64,000 nucleotides of DNA from assembly GCA_039621445.1 (NCBI GenBank), contig CP154954.1:33457455-33521454 (forward strand). The letters run 5' to 3'. Of this stretch, positions 55,203 through 64,000 are shown one piece after another. Position 1 is the first letter of the stretch. Each line of letters begins with the position of its first letter. Origin of the DNA: Euglena gracilis (taxonomy: Eukaryota; Euglenida; Euglenophyceae; Euglenales). The position numbers were made by a program, and so were the translations under genes. The notes below the pieces were generated by a model. It did no database searches, had not been told where the DNA came from, and saw only the letters and a program-made list of their open reading frames with translations.

Positions 55203-55801
55203 CCATGCGCCACCTTGGACCAAGAGTAGGCCTGCTGCACCAGACATTTCTCATGGGCACCTCCAGTGGGGAGCGCGAAAACCCAGGGAAATGAAGAGAC
55301 CAAGTCATCTTCTCAAACGCATGGGGCGCATGGGGGGGGACCGAATCCCCCCGTTTGGTCCTCTCCGGGGGGGGGGGCAGCCGTCAAAACCTCCATCAGA
55401 CATCCATCCTTCTCCAATCTAGCAATTCAAGTCATTAAATATGTTCCCATGTCCTAATTAATATTGCAATCTCTCAGAGGGCGGTACCCAAAAATGTGGC
55501 AGCACGACAGAGACAAAAACTAAACCTGGGCGTGGCTCAAAATGGCGATATTCCTCCCCATTTGACGCTTGCAGCCCTGTCACCCACACATGTGTGCACG
55601 TGCACAGGAGCACGACAGGGGTTGGAGAGATGGAAGAGGCGTGGTGCATAAACTACGCCAGGATGATATCCCAACGCTCTGGTGTTAGGGTGTTAGAGTC
55701 AGGGTGGGAGGGACTGTGCGGGAGGGAATGTGGGAGGTTGAGGTGGGTTAGCTGCCCCAGGAGGTAGTGGAGTGGGCGTTCAGTCCGCCGCACCTTCTTC
55801 C

Positions 55802-55887
55802 TCAGGCAGAGGTTTCTGGTTTGTGCTTCTTCTGCTTGCGCTCTTTCTCCTTCTCCTTCTGTTGGACAGCTTCGGCAGCAACCTGAT
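55802..55887 (-). CDS. KRI1: KRI1 last exon
   Basis: Acceptor GACACAG, then DQVAAEAVQQKEKEKERKQK and KHKPETSA before TGA at 55,804-55,802. Highly basic ending, usual for nucleolar KRI1 proteins. Confidence 0.7.
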
Positions 55888-57507
55888 CTGTGTCCACCAT
55901 AAGCGGGGCTGGGCCTTCCCACCCCCAACAAAATACAAAAAGCGATGTTCACAAATAACCTCAGCAGTGGTTTTTTGGAACCTTGGGGGCCGGCCCGGAT
56001 GCCGATTTTCCCGCTCTGCCGGTGACAGTTGCGGTCTGCCAGTGACGCAGTTGGTGGCTGGTGGGTGGATGTTTCAACGGTTGGATGCAACTTGGGCGGG
56101 AAACAAAGGACATGCATGGTTGTGAGTATGAGTCGATCAGCTCTGGAACGTCCCGGAGGTTTTGTGCATGTTGCCACACCACCCCCACCGCATCAGAGGC
56201 CCCAGCTCAGCCCCGCCCATCTCCCGGGGCCGCTTCGCCTTGGCCTTGGTCCGGGGCGGGGCCGGCTCCCCCACGTCGGCGGCGTAGCCGTCCTCCGCCT
56301 CCGCGGGCCCCTCCTCCCCCTCCGCCGCCTCCGCCGCCAGGCGGGCGCGTTTCGCGGCCTTCTCCGCCTTGAGCTGGTCCAGCTTGGCCTGCAGCTCATC
56401 CCACGTCGCGGGGTCGGGGGTCAGGGGCCGGGGGGAGGGCACGACACATGCAAACCTCAAACGTCGCTTCTGACGACTTGTTTCAGGGGTTGCAAATGGG
56501 CAGACCGCTACTGAAATACTTGAAACAGAGATCCTTTGTCGGTGCAGTTCAACCGACAGGAGCGGGGTCCCATTTGGGGCAACTTAATGCTCTATCCATC
56601 TTGAACCACCTTGGTGGGGGGAATTTTCAGGACGTTTGTGTAAATCTCAAGGGTGGGTCTTGGTGGGTATTGGGGGGGGGGGAGGGGCGGGAGGCGGCCC
56701 GCCACACCAACGCCCCCTGGCTGATGCCGGAGGCCTTCTTGTACTTCTTGCTGCCGACCTTCCACTTGTAGTCCACCTGACCCAGCCGCTTCAGCCGCTG
56801 TTCCACGATGCGCCGGTCCCCGTCAGGCTTCTTTATTTGCCAACCCAGGGCGGGAGGGGGGGCTGTACGGGAATCCCCTTTACCCATGGGTGGGGTGGGT
56901 GGGGGTCGACCCCTGTCTGCCCCCTGCCTGCCCACAGCATCCCCGGGGGGTTCAACCTTTTCATTAGAAAGAAGCCTGGACCCGATCCCGTTCCGCCTTT
57001 GTGCGGTGTGCTGCGAGGTACCGCATCGGGGCGATGGAGTCCAGCGTGGCATCCGGCAGCACCGCGTTGGGGACCCGGCCGGACCTCCCCACCGGCCGGG
57101 TGGGAAATCCACTCCTTGTGCGGATGTGTATGTGTGTGCATCTATGGGGGGGGGGGTTGTTTGGGAGATACACTGTTCAGTCAACACATTTGGCTAAAAT
57201 TAGGTTGAAATTTGGTCAAAAATGACAAAGAGAGCCTAACTTTCAGCCTAAATACAAACCACCTTATCCTAATCCCATCTTGAACACAATAAATGGCAGA
57301 AGGCGCACAATCACGGTCAGCAAGAAAATTGCCCGAACCCACCCGCACGTTGCACCACCGGGGCCTCTGGGGGGGGGGATATGTGAGGATGGATGGATGG
57401 ATGGATGGGTGGGATTGGATGGCTGGCTGGCTGGCTGGCTGGAACAACACATGGACTGACGGGCGGACGGACGGAGAGATGGATTGATGGATCTGTGGAC
57501 ATACGGA

Positions 57508-57596
<89 letters not shown>

Positions 57597-60412
57597 GTCA
57601 GTGGTGTCCAGCCCCTCGAAGCGGATGGGGTCGATGTTGAGAGCATGCGCCGCCCTCGCCGTGTGTGTGGCCCCAGGTGTGGGGAGGTTGAGCAGCGGCT
57701 GACTGGGAGACCGTCACTCCGACTAAAACAACCGAGTGAGTTGACGACCCAGTGGTTCAAATACAGCCGCACCAGTCCCAGGGCGAGGCATGGCCGCGGT
57801 ACTTGAAGCGGCACTTCACGGTGCCGCCCGCAATGACATCCTCGTACCCCAGCTCGTCTATCTCCTTCTGGGTGTACTGTACCTCTGGCAGGACTGGGGG
57901 GGTTTGGCGCAAATTGTATCCATCCTCAAAGAGGAAGACCGTGTGTGAGGGCCGCTGAGAGCTTTTTTTTTTTAAGTTCCCCTCTCGGCCATGAATGCTG
58001 GTGTGGGAGAAAATATCCAGTTCAACTTCTACAAAGAAGAAAGGAAGGGAAAATTCCAAGGAAACCGCCCAATATAAAACCCCCAAACCATGTGCGGGGA
58101 CGTTTGATTTTTGCATGCGGGTCTTGAAATCCTGCTCAAAGCTGGGGGTCTTCACATGGGAGGGGTCAGAAACCAGAATAAACCCACATTTTGCGTTACC
58201 CAAGGCGAGCTGACGTCGACAGGCATCCACCATTTGCTAAAATCGTCAAAAGAGACCTTCAAACAGGTCCAGTGGGGCCCCGGCGACTGCAATCCGGCCA
58301 GCCCCTCCCCCCCCCCCCCCGCCCTGGCCTCCTCCTCCAGCTGCCGCTGCAGCGTCTCCTTGCTCACCGTGCGCCGCCGCCGCCGCCCCGCATCGTCCCC
58401 GTCGCTGTCGCTGTCGGAGTCCTGCGGCCCGGCCGGCGCCTTTCCGCCCCCGCCGCCGCTGCTGGGGCCAGGGTGGCGGCCCGGAGGGGCCACAGTGGGC
58501 AGAGGCGGGACCATCACCGCCGGACATCCAGTCCCGATGGGAACTCACGGGAGGTTGGTTTATGGGAGGCAGGTGCCGCGGCCGGCCGCGACCCAACCAA
58601 CAACCACTCCACCTCCCGTGATCTACCACCCTTGTGCCGCGAAATGCCCTTTCCTCGTGCGTTCCTGTGCTCAGTTGGGGGGTCCAAACCTTCTGGTCTA
58701 AGGCAGGGCGGTCCCAGACTTGGCGAATTTGGTTTGGTAAACACGCATTGGAGAAAATTCTGCGCTTTGGTAGGGGACGGTTGGCACAACATGGTAACAC
58801 TTTTGAAAATGGACGTGATTTGGCAGCCGTTCCCACGCACATCCTTCCTTCAGCATCCAACAAACCTTTGCTCTGGCCAACGCTGGCCCATCAGCCTGCG
58901 TGCTTGCGGCCTCCATGGCCGTCGGGGTCTCGCTGAACACAGATGCCACGAGCTGGCGCTTCTCCCACGACGCATCCGTGCCGAGCAGTTTGCGGAGCTC
59001 CGGCTGCTCTGCCCAGTCCTCGGCCTCCGGGTGGAAATTCCTGCCAGGGTGCCGCCAGGACAGGAGTCAGCATGCGTCTGAAGTGTTCAGCACGCAGCAG
59101 ACAACCTTGTCTGTCCTCTGATTGGGGGGGTGATCGCTGCAGAGGGATACTCGGCTTCCCTGAAACACGAAAAACCCTCCTGAAAGGGGTTCTCTGGTCA
59201 GGGAGGGGATGATCGCTTGACAGGGTGGTCGTTTGATATGAGGGTGACATGTCTGTGCGCAATTTTGTGTGTAAACCCCCCAAATAGTATTGCACCCGCA
59301 GTTCTATTGGACGGCCGCCTCCCGCGGTGGGGGGTGCAGCACTATTTGGACCCGCAGCACTATTGGACTGGGTGCCTCTTAGTCCCGACCTATCACCACA
59401 GGCACCCTATTTGTCTGCTCAATGTCCTTGTCTGAGGCTGGTGAGGTTGTGTGGTTCATCTTCGGACCTCTTCTGTGAGTTGTTCGGGTGGGAATTTGCC
59501 CCCTTTCCCCTCTCTGCGGATTAAAAAAGGTGCTGCAGTGGGCTGCACCAGCTTCTACGCATTTCACATTGCTGTGATTTGGGGGGGTGCAGCACTATTG
59601 GACGCTCGCTTCATCCGGCGGGGGGTGCAGCACTATTTGGACCTGCAGCTCTATTGGCCCCGCAGCACTATTACCCGCCCCCCCCCCTTGTCATATAACA
59701 GGGTTCCTGCAACCTGTGACCGGGGGGGGGGGGGTCGTAACACCTCCATAACCTGCAACCTGTGACCGGGGGGTGGTCCTAAATGAGGGGTGGTCATACG
59801 ACTGGGGGGGGGGTAGGGGGGTTATGACTTCGGGGTGTCTATGTTCCCCCGAAAAAGGAAATGACCTGGACGGGTGCCAAATGACTGGAACCATCGTTTT
59901 CGCCCATGCAGCCTCTGGGCCCCTGCTCGGCCCTCAGCGGGGCCCTGCACGGTGTCCGCCTCCTCGTAATAGTCGTCGTTGAACACCTGTGACATGAGCT
60001 GGTCGTACTCCTCCAGGGAGGCGTGGCGGATCTTGTGCAGGAGGTCCGCCGAGAAGCGGTCCTTGCGGGCGAGACCCACTCTGTGCCGGGGCGACCCATC
60101 GCTTGGCTCGGGGTCCGGCTCCTCCGCCAGTGCACCGCAGCCAGGCTTAAGGGATTGCAGTACCCCCCCCGGGGGGGCTGGACTGCAGCTAGTCCAAATT
60201 TGGCTAGTGGGTTTTCTAGCAGACCCCCCCCCCGGGGGGGTCTGCTAGCAGGGCTAGCTAGTGGAATTTTTTTTTCCAGTGACCGGCGCGAAGCACCGAA
60301 AATTTTTTTTGGGACCCCAAAAATGGCCAAAAATGCCCGTTTTTGGCCATTTTGAGAATTTTTGGAACAAAATCAGCCAAAAACCTGATTTTTGGAACAA
60401 AAGCGCAACATT

Positions 60413-60462
<50 letters not shown>

Positions 60463-63400
60463 CCCCCCCCCCTCGCCTCCGCGCGCCCCGCCCCTCCCCC
60501 CCCCCCCCCCCGGCCCCCCCCACCCCCCCCCCCCCCCCCCCACCCCCCCCCCCCCCCCCCCCCTTCTCCGCTTACCCTACAGCCAAAAAAACCTGATTTT
60601 TGGAACAAAATCAGCCAAAAACCTGTTAAAAACCTTATTTTTCCTCCGGCGCTGTGCGCCGGAGGAAATTTTTTTTCCAGTCCGGGGGACCACCGGACCC
60701 CCCCCCCCGGGAGGGAGGGGGGGTCTAGCTAGTCCACTTTTTCCAGTGTCTAGCCGATTGGCTAGCCAATACCCCCCCCCCCCGGGTCCTCAAGCAAAAG
60801 CCTGACCGCAGCCCTTCACACAATTTCATATTCCTCTCCTTTGCCCCCGTAAATTCTGCAGCGTTGGACATTCCACAACATGTTGAAATGCAGAAAAATT
60901 TGCGGAGGCCACTGTTATTGACAAAACAAAAAGGCGCTGAAATAAATTGCCCATGACACTTTTTCCCATTTCAGGTAACCCAGTGCGCCAATTATGAACC
61001 TTTATTATTTATTTTGCGGTCCAGCAATATGCGCATTAATACATACAGACGGACACTGTATGAGTGGCTTTCGGCTTTTGGCGCCCGCAATCTCCTTCAG
61101 CAGGGCTGACTTCTCTTGCAATGCTTTCTTCTTCTGCATCTTCACGCGGCAGCGCCATGAGACCCTTGCAATACACAAACTGTTCAATTTCACACGCAAC
61201 ATAATAGACATACAGCACAACACACAACACGCAATGTGCACAACCCACAAATACCCGCTCGACAGACACATATGTAACCCCCCTCATGCACACACTCGTC
61301 AGCGCAGTCCACCATCAATCACGTTCCAGGGGTCGCCTGAGCTCAGTTCCTCCTGGAACGTGCGCTCCCGCTCTGCCTCCTTCTCTGCCTGCAGCTCCCG
61401 CCGCTTCTTGCGGGCCGACTCCTTGCGCCGCAGGCTGGGCCCCATCTGCGGCGCCGCGATCTGCTCCGTGAAGCCCTGCGGACCCCAGCGGGAAGGCAGC
61501 CCAGCAGGCTATGAAGCCTGTGCAGGGGTGCGCACAGGCTTCTTTTGACAAGCCCGCCTTGGCATGGGGTTCCTGCCCATACCCCGGGGAGGGTCGGTTT
61601 TGGGCCCTTTCAAAAAAAAATGCATCTTTCTCATAGTTTGCACCCTTTTGCACATCTTTGCATACCTTGAGCTGCCTTGTTGCACCCCCCCCCCCCGATT
61701 TGCACCCCCCATCAACTGTCACCTGGGCAGTTTTTTGCCCCAAAACCCCCACCCAGGCCGGCCCCAGGGGTTGGGCCCAGGCTTCTTTTTAAGACCCCTG
61801 GTGGGGACCACCCCATCGGGCCGTCTAAGGGCATTTTCCAAAAAAAATTGGAAGTTCGCACGGAAACCCACACCTGGGCCTCTGGCCCAGGAGCCCCTGG
61901 GGGGTCTGGCCCCGGCCCCGGGGTCTTCCAAGTTAAAAAGAAGCCTGGTCGGGCCAGGCCCAACTGCCCACACTGGGTCCCTGGGTCGTTTAAAAAAAAT
62001 TAAACTTTAAACGTTCAAGTTTAAACTTTAGACTGTCAAGTTAAATTTGGAAATGAGGAAACTCAAAAGTGGAGAAAAGTTTGCTGGCATCCCCAACAAC
62101 GGTTCAGAGGGGAAATTAACTAAGGCTTTGCATTGGTGTTCCAGTTGGCTGTCCCCTCTAAGATTTGCCAGCCATCTCACCAACCTTTTTTGAAAAAGGT
62201 CAGACTGTACACTACTTCCTGTGATGGCAGTGATGGCCAATGTTTCAATAAAATGGCGGATTCCACCTGTCCAGCGAGCAAATTGAGAATATGGGGGGGG
62301 GGGGCATTTCAATCTCAAAAACGTGAGGCCCAATCCTAGCTGGAAGGCATTCAGGCCACCCATGTTGCTTACCTTACCTTAGGAATTTTTTTCTGACGAG
62401 TCATCAAATACGAGCGAAAATGGCAACTTCCCAACATGCAAAATCAGCAGGAGTAGACTGGTGGAGAAAATCTTTCATCTGCGCCAGGGGCTATTTTCAT
62501 TATGCAACATTTTTGATCCTCTAGATCCTGCAACACAGTGCACATTCTGAACAATCATTCGAACTTTTATCCACAAAAAGCACGGAAGCATGAACAAAAG
62601 AGTTTCCACATTTATTTAAAAAATTCGAAAAAGAAGGAACCATAGAAAAAATTGTCCACCAAAAGCAAGTGTGGTGCAAACTTGCAAATACCACGGTTGC
62701 CTGCCCAATTGCATTCACCCATTTTCATGATGCAACAACTGAAAATACAAAAACAAAAATTGGTGTATGTGACTTCAAGATGCCTGTGATTTGCTTTGGT
62801 GTATGCAACTTCATGATGCCTGTGATTTGATTTGCTGGATGTGACTCTGATGAGGTAGAAGATTTCCCTGTGAAATAACATTGAAAATTTTGGAGAATGG
62901 GGGGTCAAAACACAAAAAAAAATGTCCTAAAAATGCACACGCTCCAACATTTTCATTGTGCAAAAAAAATAAAAAACTGTGCAAAAAGAAAAGAAAATTA
63001 TCCAGAATTTGTATTATGAAAAACAGATGCAACTTATGCAACTTGCATACTCTCTCCCCTGTGCAAACCCACTGTGAACAAAAGGCCACATATACCTCTT
63101 CTTGGTGGTGGTACTTGAACTCTTCATATGCATGTTCAAAAACCTCTTGGTTGTTGGTGAACTCCTCGTCCTCCCAAGCACACGTGAGGTGGTGAACAAA
63201 GAGGGTTTTTAGCCAGAAAAGAAATGAGCACCATATTTAAAACAAACAAGAAACAGAACAAAATATTGCATATATCCTTCCTCACATAAATTTGCTTAGC
63301 TGGCAGTGCTTCCCTCTCCCTTCTAACAAATTTTTTCAGCTTTTGGTGCTTTGCCAAGGGTGATGAACTATGAGTCTTAAAATAGTTGTATGAATCTCCA

Positions 63401-63990
63401 CACAACCCCTGCTCAACCCATAAAGGGGTGGGTGGTGTCATGTCAATAACAAGAAGAATAATCGGATGACAGAACAAATCACAATTTAATTCTGAATTCT
63501 CCAATTTCCATGCTATATTATACTGGAGCAGAACACAAAAATGAAGGATTACATTTGCAACAACAAAAAAAATTCCTCACCAGCAAGAACATCCGAAGTC
63601 ACCTCGGGTGTGGCCAGTGGATGAAGGGGCCTCCGGAGGTTCTTCTGGGGCCCCTTCCTCTTCCTCCTCCTCGCTGGCCGCCTCCCCTCGGGATTTGGCC
63701 GACCTCCGCTTCGGTTTCGCCTCCTCCGCCTCCTCCGTTGCCTTTGTCCACGACCATCCGTCATTTATGAAGTAGTCGGCGCAGGGCCCCCCATGTCACA
63801 ACCATCTTTCCGCCGGGCGGATGGAACCTTGTCTCCCCGAAGTGGTCCCAGGTTTCCAGTCCAGGGGGGGCACTGGTTTTTCAGGAATGCCTCCTTGGGA
63901 TCCTTGGAACTGAGGCCAGGGCAAGTGGGACCGCTGGTCCCAGGCACAACCTGGGTTGGGAAATGCCAAGCAGCCAGCAATGAGGGTAGG
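55802..63990 (-). CDS. KRI1: KRI1 homologue, ribosome-biogenesis protein (whole span; 5' end cut or upstream)
   Basis: Known role: KRI1 is a nucleolar protein needed for 40S ribosomal subunit assembly, working with KRR1. Recognised by conserved blocks in the right order: an FINDGW segment like the family's FLRDYILNK; FEHAYEEFKYHHQEE, like the family's FEQKYNFRFEE; the basic SLRRKESARKKRRELQ; EEYDQLMSQVFNDDYYEEAD, which matches the family hallmark; YEDVIAGG followed by KCRFKYR; then LDSIAPMRYLAAHR; and a lysine-rich tail KERKQKKHKPETSA before TGA. Exons 2-12 join with consistent phases, nearly all GT-AG. The N-terminus is incomplete within the window. The upstream limit given is approximate. 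Confidence 0.85.
56176..56455 (-). CDS. KRI1: KRI1 exon 12, helical and acidic/basic tail
   Basis: Reads TWDELQAKLDQLKAEKAAKR, then an Ala/Glu-rich stretch and RTKAKAKRPREMGGAEL. Acceptor TTTGAG at phase 2. The 3' end is uncertain among several GT sites between 56,189 and 56,176. Confidence 0.65.
56706..56830 (-). CDS. KRI1: KRI1 exon 11
   Basis: Reads RRIVEQRLKRLGQVDYKWKV, then GSKKYKKASGISQGALV. Acceptor AATAAAG at phase 0; donor TTGGT|GTGGCG at phase 2 fits exon 12. Lysine-rich, in line with the basic KRI1 tail. Confidence 0.7.
56982..57084 (-). CDS. KRI1: KRI1 exon 10
   Basis: 103 nt, phase 2 to 0. Reads PNAVLPDATLDSIAPMRYLA and AHRTKAERDR, matching the family's DDKxLNxxVSLKKLAPYR. Acceptor GGGGAG, donor CGG|GTCCAG. 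Confidence 0.78.
57393..57475. repeat. (GGAT)n / (GGCT)n short tandem tract
   Basis: Five GGAT units followed by a TGGC/GGCT run and GGAC units, in the KRI1 intron between exons 9 and 10. Confidence 0.85.
57505..57654 (-). CDS. KRI1: KRI1 exon 9 with in-frame (CT)40 microsatellite
   Basis: Phase 2 start after GGCGAG, reads AAHALNIDPIRFEGLDTTDL, then runs into about 80 nt of CT repeat (Ser-Leu repeated) and reaches donor ATCTCC|GTATGT at phase 2. The next exon starts at phase 2, so the model keeps the repeat in the protein. If the repeat is intronic, the donor would have to be non-GT near 57,594. This block corresponds to the FGLTPEEIL region of KRI1. Confidence 0.6.
57511..57593. repeat. (GA)n microsatellite in KRI1 exon 9
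   Basis: About 41 GA units on the plus strand, CT on the KRI1 strand. It lies directly after the coding block GLDTTDLL with no GT in between. Confidence 0.95.
57773..57876 (-). CDS. KRI1: KRI1 exon 8, C-terminal signature
   Basis: Reads YTQKEIDELGYEDVIAGG then TVKCRFKYRGHASPWDW, matching the family's DYEDIIxDLPxRFKYR. Phase 0 to 2, acceptor GTACAG, donor ACTG|GTGCGG. Confidence 0.82.
58368..58421 (-). CDS. KRI1: KRI1 exon 7, Asp/Ser then Arg-rich
   Basis: Eighteen codons DSDSDSDGDDAGRRRRRT between acceptor GCCGCAG and donor ACG|GTGAGC, phase 0 to 0. The frame stays open beyond the donor (SKETLQRQLEEEARA), so a longer exon is possible. The DS run is a likely casein-kinase-2-type acidic tract. 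Confidence 0.6.
58866..59040 (-). CDS. KRI1: KRI1 exon 6
   Basis: 175 nt, phase 2 to 0. Reads NFHPEAEDWAEQPELRKLLG and VASVFSETPTAMEAAS. Acceptor CTGGCAG, donor AAAG|GTTTGT. Confidence 0.75.
59281..59690. repeat. GCAGCACTATTGGAC modular repeat in a KRI1 intron
   Basis: The words GCAGCACTATTTGGACC / GCAGTTCTATTGGAC recur about eight times in two clusters next to G/C runs. Same building style as the inverted-end elements but ends are not clear. Confidence 0.65.
59886..60080 (-). CDS. KRI1: KRI1 exon 5, family hallmark
   Basis: 195 nt, phase 2 to 2. Contains RFSADLLHKIRHASLEEYDQ, then LMSQVFNDDYYEEADTVQ, the most diagnostic KRI1 stretch. Acceptor CGGCACAG. The donor CCA|GTCATT is chosen because it gives the phase needed by exon 6; an earlier GT at 59,950 would not. 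Confidence 0.8.
60150..60790. mobile_element. TCTAGCTAGTCC / GCTAGCTAGTGG-bordered intronic element
   Basis: Similar GCTAG-rich and TTTTTTTCCAGT words occur on both sides of the poly-C core (60.17-60.29 and 60.65-60.77 kb), each with a hairpin (GGCGCGAAGCACC; CCGGCGCTGTGCGCCGG). Suggests an element with the poly-C inside; borders approximate. Confidence 0.5.
60415..60563. repeat. poly-C tract of about 150 bp in a KRI1 intron
   Basis: Almost pure C with a few G, T and A interruptions, flanked on both sides by copies of AACCTGATTTTTGGAACAAA. Confidence 0.95.
61057..61139 (-). CDS. KRI1: KRI1 exon 4
   Basis: Reads MQKKKALQEKSALLKEIAGA, like the family's LKRKEILAKLEKL. Phase 0 to 2, donor CA|GTGTCC; the acceptor is GTGAAG or the AG six bases downstream. 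Confidence 0.75.
61323..61475 (-). CDS. KRI1: KRI1 exon 3, basic coiled region
   Basis: Fifty-one codons, phase 0 to 0: GFTEQIAAPQMGPSLRRKES then ARKKRRELQAEKEAERERTF. Matches the family's SVRRKDERRKEKREE segment. Acceptor GTCCGCAG, donor AAC|GTGATT. Confidence 0.8.
63096..63170 (-). CDS. KRI1: KRI1 exon 2
   Basis: Twenty-five codons, phase 0 to 0, reading DEEFTNNQEVFEHAYEEFKY, then HHQEE. Corresponds to the KRI1 'DFEQKYNFRFEE' block. Acceptor TGGGAG, donor GAG|GTATAT. Confidence 0.75.
63603..63769 (-). CDS. KRI1: KRI1 exon 1 visible in the window (acidic)
   Basis: Reads DYFINDGWSWTKATEEAEEA, then a basic patch and EEEEEGAPEEPPEAP. The frame is closed by TGA a few codons upstream with no AG between. 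Removing one base of a G run near 63,785 would join it to an upstream open frame containing WDHFGETRFHPPG. The 3' end is 63,603 or 63,581 (donor GTGAGG); neither phase matches exon 2 cleanly. Confidence 0.6.
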
Positions 63991-64000
63991 CTGGTGCAAC

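Noticed and set aside
60254-60608. Gly- or Pro-rich open frames
   Set aside because: Direct translation of the poly-C tract.

Overview
This is a piece of a nuclear genome from a eukaryote with large, intron-rich genes. GC-rich exons of roughly 50-270 bp are separated by introns of about 0.1-3 kb that are full of C/G homopolymers, microsatellites and short inverted-repeat elements. All genes I can support lie on the minus strand, head to tail. Several introns cannot be given a GT donor and fit GC-AG instead. Gene layout, GC-rich codons, a mixture of GT and GC donors and bloated introns suggest an alga or protist such as a dinoflagellate or haptophyte. That placement is inference; nothing here (rRNA, organelle gene, spliced leader) fixes the taxon.

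Region 1, about 55.8 to beyond 63.8 kb, minus: a homologue of the ribosome-biogenesis protein KRI1. Thirteen exons can be placed with mostly compatible splice phases, from an N-terminal fragment cut by the window edge to a stop codon at 55,802. One exon carries a (CT)40 microsatellite that is open in frame.

Region 2, about 38.7 to 11.7 kb, minus: one very large gene for a STAND-type NTPase. Reading 5' to 3' it has poorly conserved N-terminal exons (38.7-35.6 kb), a NACHT domain (35.06-31.75 kb: P-loop split across an intron, Walker B, a sensor-like KLVVTCR, and a conserved HKSLQEYL helix), two helical exons, two short pentapeptide-repeat exons (29.4 and 26.5 kb), then about 15 WD40 repeats between 26.07 and 12.79 kb. 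Nearly all WD repeats occupy one exon each of 120-138 nt with phase-1 introns on both sides. A phase-compatible last exon ends in TAA at 11,668. Additional 5' exons may lie upstream (weak candidate at 42.3 kb).

Region 3, about 11.4 to 2.0 kb, minus: scattered GC-rich, splice-bounded open segments that look like exons of a further gene in the same orientation. I cannot name it or join it into one model.

Region 4, about 39 to 55.7 kb: mostly non-coding. It holds several elements with terminal inverted repeats, a 10-unit minisatellite (48.6-49.6 kb), a (CA)n tract and an exactly 1,000-bp foldback element (54.2-55.2 kb). Related elements recur inside the introns of both genes. A 1.3-1.5-kb sequence occurs twice in opposite orientation (20.3-21.6 and 39.3-40.8 kb).
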